Both the position numbers and the translations under genes were made by a program. 64,000 nucleotides of DNA from Thermoanaerobaculum sp. (GTDB taxonomy: Bacteria; Acidobacteriota; Thermoanaerobaculia; Multivoradales; UBA5704), in NCBI GenBank assembly GCA_021154885.1, contig JAJKHS010000144.1:248001-312000 (forward strand), in the 5' to 3' direction. Positions 41,301 to 49,400 of the stretch are shown here, in pieces. Position 1 is the first letter of the stretch, and each line of letters opens with the position of its first letter. Below the pieces are notes generated by a model. That model made no database searches and had not been told where the DNA came from. It worked only from the letters and a program-made list of their open reading frames with translations.

Positions 41301-42604
41301 ACTTCCCCGCCGCCACCTATCACGCCGGCATGACCACCCACGAGCGCGACCGCGTGCAGACCGCCTTCCTCTCCGGCCGGCTGGAGGTCATCGTCGCCAC
41401 CATCGCCTTCGGCATGGGGGTGGACAAGGCGAACATCCGCACGGTCATCCACACCGGCCTGCCCGGGAGCGTCGAAGGCTACTACCAGGAGATCGGCCGC
41501 GCCGGCCGCGACGGCCTCCCCTCGCGCGCCATCCTCCTCTACTCCTACAACGACCGCCGCAGCCACGAATGGTTCCACAACCGCGACTACCCCGAGGTGG
41601 CCGAGCTCGACCGCATCTTCCGCGCCCTCAATTCCCAGTCCCAGGTGGACGGCCAGGTCCGCAAACGGCTGGGGATGGACGAGGAGCTCTTCGAGCGCGC
41701 CCTGGAGAAGCTGTGGATCCACGGCGGCGCCCTGGTGGACGCGGACGGCAACGTCGCCCTCGGCACGACTGCGGCCAGCGGCTGGCAGCGGGCCTACCTG
41801 GCGCAGCGCGACCACAAGCTCGAGCAGCTCGAGCGGATGGTGCGCTACGCCGAGTCCCACGGCTGCCGCATGCTCCATCTCGTGCGCCACTTCGGCGACC
41901 AGGAGGACTCAGGGCAGCCGTGCGGCCTGTGCGACGTCTGCGCTCCGGACGACTGCGTGGCCCGCCGCTTCCGGGCGCCCAACGACCTGGAGCGGGAGCT
42001 GCTGGTCAGCGTCCTCAAAGGCCTGCGCCGGCGCGACGGCCAGTCCACCGGCCAGCTCTACCGCGAGATCTGCCCGGACGAGCTCTCGGACCGCAAGTCC
42101 TTCGAGCGCCTGCTGGGCGGCATGGCCCGCGCCGGCCTCCTCAGGCTCCAGGAGGACGCCTTCGAGAAGGACGGCAAGACCATCCGCTTCCAGCGCGCCG
42201 TCCTGACCCCCGAAGGCTACAACGGCGATCCGGCGATCATCGGCCGGGTGGAGATGGCCGAGGAGATGCCCAAGACGCGGAAGAAGCGCCAGCGCCCAGA
42301 CAAGGGGGAATCTCGGGCCTATCGCGAGCGGCTCGCGGCCCGCGCCGGCCAGGAGGGCCTCGCACCCGGCGCGGCGCCCGAGCTGGTCTCGCCGCCGCTC
42401 GTCGAGGCCCTCAAGGTCTGGCGCCGGGCCGAGGCCAGCCGCCGGCGCGTTCCCGCCTTCCGCATCCTCACCGACCGCGCCGTCCACGCCCTCGCCGCCA
42501 GCCGGCCGCAGAGCGAGTCCGACCTCCTCAACGTCCCCGGCATCGGGCCGACGATCGTGCAGAAATATGGGCGGGAGATCCTGGGGATCGTGGGCCAGGG
42601 GTGA
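38354..42604 (+). CDS. Topoisomerase III-RecQ helicase fusion protein
   Basis: A 1416-residue fusion. Residues 1-665 are a type IA topoisomerase: TOPRIM (VIAEKPAVARDIARVLGA with Glu17; CATDAGREGE, Asp113-Glu119) and active-site Tyr346 in LISYPRTDSRHL. Residues about 735-1225 are a RecQ helicase: PTGAGKS (Lys775), VDEAHCISQWGHDFRPDY (Asp868), RQC zinc ligands (CRMLHLVRHFGD...CGLCDVC), and a C-terminal HRDC domain. Top3 and RecQ normally act as partner proteins to dissolve double Holliday junctions; here both lie in one chain. A Lys/Asp-rich insert (about 485-505) and a palindromic repeat (670-719) interrupt conserved regions. No C-terminal topoisomerase zinc ribbons. Start codon ambiguous by three codons (TTG upstream). 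Confidence 0.92.
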   Translation: MPSETIATIASIAVIAEKPAVARDIARVLGASQRGEGFLQGNGYVVTWAIGHLVTLAQPHEINPDWRRWRRDLLPMLPRDWPLVVAEDTKEQFEAVRRVITAPGVERIVCATDAGREGELIFRYIYEAAGCSKPVQRLWISSLTADAIRQGFRKLRDGHDFDPLADAARGRSRADWLVGMNLSRAYTLDFNEDLSVGRVQTPTLAMLVERELAIRAFVPEDYLEVLATFSPEGTIGARGIEEEARPSYKGTWFRGDSPHPEAKRIKAAPDAKPGSDLEEAMRIVGRARTGRAEIESIRAETKRMPPPLLYDLTELQRHANRLYGFSAKKTLGLAQTLYEQKKLISYPRTDSRHLSTDVAATLNEIVRAVEGPYLNKLAPGTGERPLSKRFVDDSKVTDHHAIIPTPTSPAGADLLDDERKVYDLICRRLLSAWHDDHVWSVTTVITAISNPPPSGIGEPAVDRYHSTGTLVDQVGWKVLDIERKKAKRKDDKDDRDDRDKKKDDEAADPAPVEENQDLPPGLTQGQAQEVLDVRAVAKQTRPPKRFTEATLLTAMETAGKTLDDKELSDAMKESGLGTPATRAEIIETLLRREYIVRTGKTLEATDKGVRLVEVVHPHVKSPAMTGQWEAQLQRIQRGQGDLAAFMKGIEEYVREVVGGGLTCPAATPLPRSLTPVPSPAALPPTGRGGPGGRGLAGLPLLPVGGSAVGEEGRGDEGLGRARSEARVAAPRAHDLPTLLRTAFRLTAFRPYQEAVCKAVVAGKDVLLVMPTGAGKSLCYQLPGLARGGTTLVVSPLIALMEDQVAKLRELGLKAERIHSGRDRSASRQVCLDYLAGKLDYLFIAPERLSVPGFPEMLARRTPALIAVDEAHCISQWGHDFRPDYRLLGGRLPLLRPAPVIALTATATPLVQDDIAAQLGLAREERFIHGFRRTNIAVEPVEMLPSDRADTVRRILADPERRPAIVYAPTRKEADLLGTLLHDDFPAATYHAGMTTHERDRVQTAFLSGRLEVIVATIAFGMGVDKANIRTVIHTGLPGSVEGYYQEIGRAGRDGLPSRAILLYSYNDRRSHEWFHNRDYPEVAELDRIFRALNSQSQVDGQVRKRLGMDEELFERALEKLWIHGGALVDADGNVALGTTAASGWQRAYLAQRDHKLEQLERMVRYAESHGCRMLHLVRHFGDQEDSGQPCGLCDVCAPDDCVARRFRAPNDLERELLVSVLKGLRRRDGQSTGQLYREICPDELSDRKSFERLLGGMARAGLLRLQEDAFEKDGKTIRFQRAVLTPEGYNGDPAIIGRVEMAEEMPKTRKKRQRPDKGESRAYRERLAARAGQEGLAPGAAPELVSPPLVEALKVWRRAEASRRRVPAFRILTDRAVHALAASRPQSESDLLNVPGIGPTIVQKYGREILGIVGQG
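40361..40509. repeat. Palindromic repeat element embedded in the coding linker
   Basis: Two arms (40361-40422 and 40442-40509) form a long imperfect hairpin: CCAAGATCCCTCACCCC pairs with GGGGTGATGAGGGTCTTGG, and a 23-base stretch beginning CCGCACTCCCCCC at about 40393 is inverted at about 40453 with one mismatch. Such CTCACCCC...CTCCCG...GGGAGAGGGG elements are common intergenic repeats in GC-rich bacteria. Here it is read in frame, giving the Pro/Gly-rich linker (residues about 670-719) between the topoisomerase and helicase. Confidence 0.75.
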
Positions 42605-42676
42605 AGGCCGATCCGGCCGTCCCGCCGTATCATCAGAGCCGGCGCCAATGATCCGCCGCCCTGGAGGTCCGATCCC

Positions 42677-43471
42677 ATGAGCACCATCCTGAAGCTCTCC
42701 TTCCTCGCCCTGGTCCTGGCCGTCCTCGCTCCCCGCGGGGGCTCCGGCGCGGCGGCGGCCGACTCCGACCGCACCGCCGTCGTCGAGCTCTTCACCTCCC
42801 AGGGGTGCTCGAGCTGCCCGCCGGCGGATAGATTGCTGGCCAAGCTGGCCCACGACCCCCAGTACCAGGGGAGGGTCATCCCGCTATCGTTCCACGTCGA
42901 CTACTGGAACTACATCGGCTGGCAGGACCCCTTCTCCTCGGCGCGCTGGTCCGACCGGCAGAAGCTCTACGGTGCCCGGGTGTTCCACACCAACCGGATC
43001 TACACCCCGCAGGTGGTGATCAACGGCCGGGCGGAGTGCGTGGGCTCCGAGGAGGGGCAGGTGATCGGCCGCATCGGCGACGCCCTGAGCCAGGAGCCGG
43101 CCGGCCGGGTCACCCTGGCCGTCGATCCGCCCACGCCGGACGGCCACCTGCGGGTGAAAGTGGGAGCCAAGATGGCCCGCGCCGCCGGATCGGGGGACCT
43201 CGACCTCTGGGTGGCCATCTACGAGAGCGGGCTGTCCACGCCGGTGAAGGCGGGGGAGAACGCCTCGCGCGTCCTGCGCAATGACCGGGTGGTGCGCCGC
43301 TTCGAGAAGGCCCTGACCCTGCCGGCCGCCGCCGGCTCCGAGAAGTCGGCCGAGATCGTCCTCGGCATCGACAAGCGCTGGAAGGTGGACGCCCTGGGAG
43401 TGGCCGCCTTCCTCCAGGACCCGGCGACCCTGGCCATCCAGGGAGCGGCGGCGCGAGAGGTGGGGCGGTAG
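42677..43471 (+). CDS. DUF1223 secreted thioredoxin-fold protein
   Basis: A 264-residue exported protein with a signal peptide (about 1-27) and the DUF1223 core VVELFTSQGCSSCPPADRLL, with redox pair Cys44/Cys47, followed by SFHVDYWNYIGWQDPFSS and YTPQVVINGRAECVGS. It is thioredoxin-like but of unproven function; a thiol-oxidoreductase role is plausible. GGAGGTCCGATCCC precedes the ATG. Its last 127 bases, including the stop, are repeated at 44409-44538 on the other side of a foreign-looking insertion. Confidence 0.88.
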   Translation: MSTILKLSFLALVLAVLAPRGGSGAAAADSDRTAVVELFTSQGCSSCPPADRLLAKLAHDPQYQGRVIPLSFHVDYWNYIGWQDPFSSARWSDRQKLYGARVFHTNRIYTPQVVINGRAECVGSEEGQVIGRIGDALSQEPAGRVTLAVDPPTPDGHLRVKVGAKMARAAGSGDLDLWVAIYESGLSTPVKAGENASRVLRNDRVVRRFEKALTLPAAAGSEKSAEIVLGIDKRWKVDALGVAAFLQDPATLAIQGAAAREVGR

Positions 43472-43475
43472 GAGC
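43349..43475 (+). repeat. Direct repeat copy 1 (3' end of DUF1223 gene)
   Basis: These 127 bases comprise the last 41 codons of the DUF1223 gene, its stop and GGAGC. They are repeated at 44409-44538 with one substitution (ATCGAC/GTCGAC) and one added GTG triplet. The pair flanks 933 bases holding a Panacea gene and a toxin remnant. The toxin-like frame on the minus strand loses similarity exactly at the edge of this copy. Confidence 0.9.
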
Positions 43476-43615
43476 GGGTGTCTACATGACTTGAGGGCGT
43501 CGATGAGCTCGGCCAATAGACGGGTACACTTACCCTGCTCGCTGCTGTTGAGCGAGTTGAGCTCTTTTTGGAAGGTCTTGTCAAGCCAGGTTGGCTCGTA
43601 AGGAACGACAGGTCT
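43476..43615 (-). pseudogene. Truncated toxin-like gene downstream of the Panacea antitoxin
   Basis: In the frame shifted by one from the Panacea gene, the minus strand reads GRPVVPYEPTWLDKTFQKEL, NSLNSSEQGKCTRLLAEL, IDALKSCRHP, a compact helical sequence reminiscent of the N-terminal part of RelE-like or other small toxins. Similarity stops precisely at 43475/43476, the border of the direct repeat; beyond it the frame runs antisense through DUF1223 and is not plausible. No clear start codon is visible, so both ends look damaged. Toxin identity is an inference from position. Confidence 0.55.
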
Positions 43616-44219
43616 ACCCAGCCAGCTTGCGCCTCAAGTATTCATGCGGATCATCGATGGGCTCGCCCCATTCCTCCTCATTCGTGAAATCAAGGTAGGG
43701 GAGACGACCACAAAATGCCTGGTAACCATCGGCCAACCTGGAATAGGCGTCCTCATCCACGGCAGCTCGACGGTTCTTACCCCAGACGTGAGAATCGAAG
43801 TGGGTGTTTAGCGCCTTCGTCAATCTTCCCAGACTTCCTGCGTCCATCCGTCCATACTTTTCGGCGACCAGGTCCACAATGGCCAGCTCTTCCTCGGTGA
43901 GGTCGTTGTCTGGTTCGCCAGCCAGGGAGATCTGCTTGCCGCCTTCTGAGAAGGAGTGCGGCGAGATGTCAAAAGGTCCTTGGATGTCGCCGCCATTCTG
44001 GACGTAGGACCAGACCTCGCTCGTGACGACGCCATGATCCCAGGTCTCGTGCGTGCCATCGGTTATGTGGCGACCAAGATAGTGGGTCGCCTCGACGTCG
44101 ACCAGGTAGGGAAGCTTCACGGCACGGGTCGTGGTCATCGGGCCTAGCTTTTCGCATAGCCTTGCCACGACCGCCTCAAGCCTTCGGCTTAGGCGCTCGC
44201 CTTTTCTCAGTTTCGCCAT
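43614..44219 (-). CDS. Panacea (SocA-like) antitoxin-domain protein
   Basis: A 201-residue protein with a Panacea/DUF4065-type core: VKLPYLVDVEATHYLGR, TWDHGVVTSEVWSYV, a mid-protein EEELAIVDLVAEKYGRMDA and LGRLTKALNTHFDSHVWG. Panacea proteins act as chaperone-like antitoxins for many unrelated toxins. The gene following it on this strand is a truncated toxin-like frame, so the system is probably inactive or the antitoxin is now an orphan. Start ATG with GGAGCTCCAAGA upstream. AT content is higher than in the neighbours, consistent with recent arrival. Confidence 0.75.
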   Translation of the reverse strand: MAKLRKGERLSRRLEAVVARLCEKLGPMTTTRAVKLPYLVDVEATHYLGRHITDGTHETWDHGVVTSEVWSYVQNGGDIQGPFDISPHSFSEGGKQISLAGEPDNDLTEEELAIVDLVAEKYGRMDAGSLGRLTKALNTHFDSHVWGKNRRAAVDEDAYSRLADGYQAFCGRLPYLDFTNEEEWGEPIDDPHEYLRRKLAG

Positions 44220-44408
44220 TCTTGGAGCTCCGCCAGACAGCACAGGCTGGGGAATCATGAAAGCCAGCCTTGGGCCTCAGCATACCACTACCAAGCTGCC
44301 TACACAAAATCTAAGGGTCCTGGTAGACACTGGTACCAGATTTAGTGGCGCAAGAAAGGCGTAGGGCCGTCCACAGTGCCTCCATGCCGGGAAAAGGCGG
44401 GGAGAAAT

Positions 44409-44538
44409 GCCGAGATCGTCCTCGGCGTCGACAAGCGCTGGAAGGTGGACGCCCTGGGAGTGGCCGCCTTCCTCCAGGACCCGGCGACCCTGGCCATCCA
44501 GGGAGCGGCGGCGCGAGAGGTGGTGGGGCGGTAGGAGC
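44409..44538 (+). repeat. Direct repeat copy 2 (duplicated end of DUF1223 gene)
   Basis: These 130 bases duplicate 43349-43475, reading in frame EIVLGVDKRWKVDALG ... GAAAREVVGR and stop, but without the rest of the gene. It is a C-terminal fragment of the DUF1223 gene and marks the far edge of the Panacea insertion. Bases 44220-44408 between the Panacea start and this copy hold no recognisable gene; they presumably carry its promoter and include the palindrome TGGTACCA near 44332. Confidence 0.9.
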
Positions 44539-44576
44539 CTGCTTCGGCCATAGCAGGAATCGCTGTCAAGGCAGCA

Positions 44577-44828
44577 GTCACTGCTGGGCCGCCAGCGGTC
44601 GCTGCTGGGCTGGCAGCAGTCGTTGCTGGCTCGGCAGCGGTCGCTGCTGGGCCGCCAGCGGTCGTCGCTGGGCCGGCAGCAGTCGCTGCTGGGTCGCCAG
44701 CGGTCGTTGCTGGGCTGGCAGCAGTCACTGCTGGGCCGGCAGCGATCGTCGCTAGGCTGGCAGCAGTCGCTGCTGGGCCGGCAGCGGTCGTTGCTGGGCT
44801 GGCAGCGGCCGTTGCTGGCTCGGCAGCA
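44577..44828. repeat. Minisatellite, 12 units of 21 bp
   Basis: Twelve consecutive 21-base units with consensus GTCGCTGCTGGGCCGGCAGC plus A/G. Each unit is an imperfect palindrome (CGCTGC ... GCAGCG). Because 21 is a multiple of three, several frames on both strands stay open, giving heptapeptide repeats such as LGRQRSL (plus) and Ala/Thr/Pro-rich repeats (minus). No convincing start and ribosome-binding site goes with any of them, so I treat it as non-coding. The remaining 44829-44942 holds only a decayed further unit. Confidence 0.9.
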
Positions 44829-44942
44829 GCCGCTGGCAAGGTAGGAGTCGCCGCTGCCGTGATAGCAGTTGGCGCTCGCCACCAGCCGTTCAGAGCTGCG
44901 GTATGGAGATTGCCTGGAAGCGGGAGAAAAGGACCAGGCGGC

Positions 44943-45737
44943 CTAGGAAGGCGCGGCGGCAGGCTTCACGACCCGGAAGGTCCAGGTCTTGTCGGACAGC
45001 GGGGAGCCGTCCTTCCGGAGCCGGAGGGTGTATTCACCGGGCTCCAGGCCGGCGCGGATAAGGACTATATGGACACCTTGGACACCAGGGAGAGGGCTGA
45101 GGGGACTTCTCTGGGAGACCTTTCCCGTCTCGTCCACGACCTCGGCTTCGAGGTTTCCCGAAGCGTTCGTCGTCAGGAACAGGACTTTGAACCGGTCGTT
45201 GGGAAACTCTTGGATAGAGCTCCGCACCACGCCACCCGCACCCATGTCGACCGTATCGAAATCGAAGGCGACGAGAGTCTTCGTGTGGGCGAGTTGATCG
45301 CCCGGCTGCCGGACGGCGTGGAGCCAGCCGCCCGCGGCCACCGTCGCCGCCAGGCTCGCGGCGAGGGCCGCGGCGCGCCAGGTCCGCGGGGCGGCGCCGG
45401 CTGCGGGACGCGGCTTCGCGACCGGGAACACGGCGACGTTGTCCTCCTCCTCCAGCCGCCGGCTCATTCGCGCCATCTCCAACTCCGCGGCGCACTCGGC
45501 GCACGCGGCCAGGTGCTCCTCGGCGGCGAGAGAGGGGTCTTCCCCCCAGGCGAGAGCCACCAGATCCTGGGCGGGGACGTGCTGGGTGAACACCGACCAG
45601 GCCTGTCCGGTCTCGGCCAGGGCCGCGCGGCAGCGTTCGCAGGTCTCCAGGTGCTGCCGGACTTCGGCGAGCTCCCCGGATTCGAGGGTGCCATTCAGGT
45701 ACCAGGGGAGGAGCTCGATGGCTTGGTCACAGGTCAT
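44943..45737 (-). CDS. Anti-sigma factor with two zinc-finger motifs
   Basis: A 264-residue membrane protein. Two zf-HC2-type motifs are visible in the cytoplasmic part: HLETCERCRAAL (about 29-40) and HLAACAECAAEL (about 73-84). A transmembrane helix (AAALAASLAATVAAGGWL) follows near residue 125, and a periplasmic beta domain (VVDETGKVSQ ... GEYTLRLRKDGSPLSDKTW) ends the protein. It should sequester the sigma factor encoded directly upstream; the genes overlap by 11 bases. The sensory domain resembles the beta-sandwich in other such regulators. Start ATG lacks a strong Shine-Dalgarno, as expected for coupled translation. Confidence 0.85.
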   Translation of the reverse strand: MTCDQAIELLPWYLNGTLESGELAEVRQHLETCERCRAALAETGQAWSVFTQHVPAQDLVALAWGEDPSLAAEEHLAACAECAAELEMARMSRRLEEEDNVAVFPVAKPRPAAGAAPRTWRAAALAASLAATVAAGGWLHAVRQPGDQLAHTKTLVAFDFDTVDMGAGGVVRSSIQEFPNDRFKVLFLTTNASGNLEAEVVDETGKVSQRSPLSPLPGVQGVHIVLIRAGLEPGEYTLRLRKDGSPLSDKTWTFRVVKPAAAPS

Positions 45738-46395
45738 TAGGTTTCGCCCTTTCACTCTTGTTAGGCGAACCTTTGACCGTGACGTTACGCCCATTCGCCG
45801 TCCCGCCGTCCAGGAGATCCCGCCTCAAGGCGGCCGCCTTCTCCCGGCAGCGCAGGACGCGCACCCGCAGCGTCCCCTCCGCGACGTTCAGGCGCACGCT
45901 CATCTCCTTGTAAGAGAGGCCCGCCAGGATCATGCGCCACATCTCCCGGCAGTCCTGAGAGACCCGCTCCAGCACTCTGAGGAGCAGGTCCCGGTCCTCC
46001 CGGTTGGAGGTGGGGACGTGGAACGCGGCGGCGGGGCCCTCCCCCTGGTCCAGGGTGTCCAGATCGGCCCACTTCCACTTGCTCTGGGCCCGGAGTTGGT
46101 CGAGGCAGGTGTGGCTGACCACCCGCCAGAGATAGGTGCGCAGGCTCGACTCGCCCCGGAACTTCCCCTGGCCGAGGAGGCGCGTCACCTCCAGCCGGAC
46201 GTCCTGGAGGACGTCGTCCCAGCGGTCGGCCAGCCGGCGCTGATATGGCCACGCGGCGCGCGAGATCCAGCCGTCCACCGTCCCTACCGCCTCGGTTTCG
46301 CCCCGTAGAAAGCGGGCGACCATCTCCCGGTCGTCCGTCGCCATAGACAACATCCTATAGTCTCCAGTCCCCCTTGCGTATTCTCCAGGCTCCAT
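45727..46395 (-). CDS. ECF-type RNA polymerase sigma factor
   Basis: A 222-residue sigma-70 family protein with region 2 (RLADRWDDVLQDVRLEVTRL, SSLRTYLWRVVSHTCLDQLR) and region 4 (MWRMILAGLSYKEMSVRLNV, AEGTLRVRVLRCREK). The C-terminal tail (after about 195) is a charged extension. AGAGGAGGACTCGCG precedes ATG 46395, fixing the start against internal Met at 14 and 18. It is co-encoded with the anti-sigma factor and divergent, with a 45-base gap, from the CHAT protein gene, its likely target. Confidence 0.9.
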   Translation of the reverse strand: MEPGEYARGTGDYRMLSMATDDREMVARFLRGETEAVGTVDGWISRAAWPYQRRLADRWDDVLQDVRLEVTRLLGQGKFRGESSLRTYLWRVVSHTCLDQLRAQSKWKWADLDTLDQGEGPAAAFHVPTSNREDRDLLLRVLERVSQDCREMWRMILAGLSYKEMSVRLNVAEGTLRVRVLRCREKAAALRRDLLDGGTANGRNVTVKGSPNKSERAKPNDL

Positions 46396-46440
46396 CGCGA
46401 GTCCTCCTCTACGAAGTTCTTCGCCGCGAGTGCGATAAAC

Positions 46441-49400
46441 TTGACCTACGTGACAGCTTCGTGCGCATTCCGCTCACTTCGCATCCTCTCCTTCTGCGGA
46501 GTGGCCTTGCTGGTGGCCGGCCTCGCGGCGGGATGTAGGCGTAAGCCCCTGGCTCCCTACCCCGGCGACCTGGGGCTTCCACCGCAGCCGGGTTCCTTTA
46601 TCGAGCGCGAGGTCCGCGGCGGGGCGAGACAGGGATTCAGCCTTCGCGTTACCGACGGTACCTTCGTCGTCCTCGAGATCTCTCAGCGTCGCGCCAGTCT
46701 GTCGTCCAGACTGCGGGATCCGTACGGAGACGAGGTTGCCGTGGGGGAGGGAGGTGGATCTCTCGACTCCCAACTCCTCGCTTGGATAGCTAGGGAGACC
46801 GGCACCTACCGCATCGACGTGAGCGCCTCGGGCTCACCGAAGCTCGCAGGCCGATACAGGGTGACGGTGCGTGTGATGCAACACCCGCCGGTGGCCGGGG
46901 ACGAGGCCCGGGTCAGAGCTGCCAAGGCACTGACCGAGGGCCGTCGTTTCGAAAAGAGCAGGCGCCGAGAGGCGATCACTCGGTTGCAGGAAGCTCTCGC
47001 CGCGTGGAAGGAGGCGGGAGACGGCCGTGGCGAGGTGGAGACCCTCGGAGACCTGGCCCTCCTGAAAAGCCACCAGGGGGACCCTCAGGCCGCCCGCGAC
47101 TGGCAGAAGAAGGCCGTGGCGCGCGCCCATGAGATCGGTTTTACGGGAGGTGAGGCCAGGGCCCTCTCCAACCTGGGCGACTACACCCTGCCCTCGGGAC
47201 AGTACGACCAGGCGATCGATCTCTACCGGCGATCCCTGAGCCTCTGGCGCCAGGCGGGCGGGGCTTACGAGCAGGCTTCCACGCTCGAAAGCCTTGGCAC
47301 CGCTTATCTGTACCAGGGTAAGCCGGATGCTGCACTGGAGGCGTTTCAAGAGGCCCTGCCTCTGGCCGTCGAGGCCGGTGACGTCGTGCGGCAGGCCAGG
47401 GTCCTGATCGGCATCGGTTCCTCCCGCTACAACGAGGGCCAACTCGGCGAGGCGCGGCAGGCCTTCGAGAAGGCCTTGGAGCTCAGCCGGTCCGTCGGCG
47501 GCGACGCGAGGTCCGAAGTCTCGGCGGAGCACAACCTGGGTGCGATCTACCAAACCAAAGGTCAGCTCCAGAAGGCGGTGGAGATGTATACCCGGCTGGT
47601 CCGCTCAGGGGGGCAGCCCGAGGATGTGGGGGTCCACTTTCTCAACTTGGGCGCGATCTTCCTCGAGTTGGGGGAGCCGGAGAAGGCACTGAAAAACTAC
47701 ACTCTCTCCAGAGAGGCCTACCACCAGGCGGGTAGACCCGACCTCGAGGTCGGTGCGCTGGTCGGCATTGGCTCGGCTTATCAGAGGATGGGAGAAAAGG
47801 CCAAGGCGCTGGGTGTGCTCGAAGAGGCTCGCAGGGTAGCTCCTCAGGAATCGTGGACCGTTCTCCATTACCTGGGAGTCGCGCAGTACGTCGCGGGCCG
47901 GCCCCAGGAAGCGCTTCCCACCCTGGAGCGGGCGCTCGCCAAGGCCCAAGCGAGCCACACCCCTTCGAGCGAAGCTCCAACCCTGCTTGCGTTGGGCTCG
48001 GTCTACCGTGACCTGGGCAAGCTGGATCTCGCGGCCGACCGGTTCGGTCAGGCCATCGCTGTGGGGTCCTCCATCGAATTGCAGAGAGTCGTAGCTCCTG
48101 CTCTGCTGCGGCGTGCCGGGCTGTGGAGTGACCGGGGCCGCCTCGCCGCGGCCCGGAGCGACGTCGAGAGCGCCCTGAAGATCGTCGAGTCCACGCGGGA
48201 CAACATTGCGGGATCGCAGCTCCGGACGAGCTTCCTGGCCAACCGGCGGAATTTCTACGAGCTCTACATTGGCTTGCTGCTGCGGCTGGCCCGCTCGCAT
48301 CCCGGGAAGCACTACGAGGACCTGGCCTTGGCGGCCAGCGAGCAGGCCCGGGCCCGCGGGATGCTGGACCTGCTGGCGGAAGGACGCATCGACGTCAGCC
48401 AGGGGCTCGACCCCGATCTTCGACAGCGGGAGAACCAGCTCTCCGACGAGCTCGCCCAGGCGCAGATCCACCTGCGCGATCCCGGGACGACGCCGGACCA
48501 AGCCCGGGACCTGCGCGCAGCGCTCGACCGTCTGGACGAGCGCTGGCAGGCGCTCGACCTGGAGATCCACGCCCGCAACCCGCGCTACGCCCAGGTCCGT
48601 TACCCGAAGCCGCTGACCTCCTCCGAGATCCAGCGCCGGGTCCTCGACGACCGCACGGCCCTGCTCGAGTTCTTCCTCGGAGAGGAGAGCTCCGTCCTGT
48701 TCGTGGTGACCCGCTCGCAGATCCACAGCTTTCCCCTGCCTCCCGAGGGGGTCATTGCGGAACAGGTCCAGCGGCTGCGAGAGGCTCTGGAGAAGGAGAG
48801 CAATCTCACCCGCAAGGACTATTTCGATCTGGCTTACCGGCTGTATCAGACGCTCCTGGCGCCGGCTTCCAGGTCGTTCGTCGGCAAGTCCTATCTTCTG
48901 GTCGCCCCCGACGGGCCGCTCTATTACATCCCCTTCGAAACCCTGCTCACCGCGCCGGTGACGGAGGACCGTGACTACGGGAGCCTGCCCTATCTCCTGC
49001 GCCAAGTCCCCATCGCCTACGTCCCGTCGGCCAGCGTGCTCGCCGGCCTGCGCGATCCGCGGCCGGAGCCTCTGGCGGCGGAGCGCACGCAGGTCGCGGC
49101 CTTCGCCCCTTTCGCCTCGTCCGCGCAGAGCGGGTTCCAGCGCCTGCCCGCCTCCCAGCAGGAGGTCGCCGGAATCGCCGGGCTCTATCCCGGGGAGGCG
49201 GTGAGCTTCCTGGACGATGCGGCCACCGAGGACGTGGTCAGAAGTCCCCGGGTGGCCAGCGCCCGCCGGCTCCACCTCGCCACCCACGCGAAGACCGACG
49301 AGCGCTATCCGGAGAACTCCTACCTGGCGCTGAGGGCGCGCGGCGGCTCCGGGGGGCTGCTGCAGGTGCGCGAGATCTTCAACCTCAAACTGTCCGCGGA

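Noticed and set aside
39122-41890. Minus-strand 922-codon frame opposite the Top3-RecQ gene
   Set aside because: Composition bias only; the plus strand has complete catalytic motifs of both enzymes.
44277-44882. Several open frames through the 21-bp minisatellite, giving heptapeptide proteins
   Set aside because: Multiple of three keeps several frames open at once; no start with ribosome-binding site, and no non-repetitive conserved domain.
47605-49287. Minus-strand frame opposite the CHAT gene
   Set aside because: No start signal or domain; CHAT/TPR strand is clearly coding.
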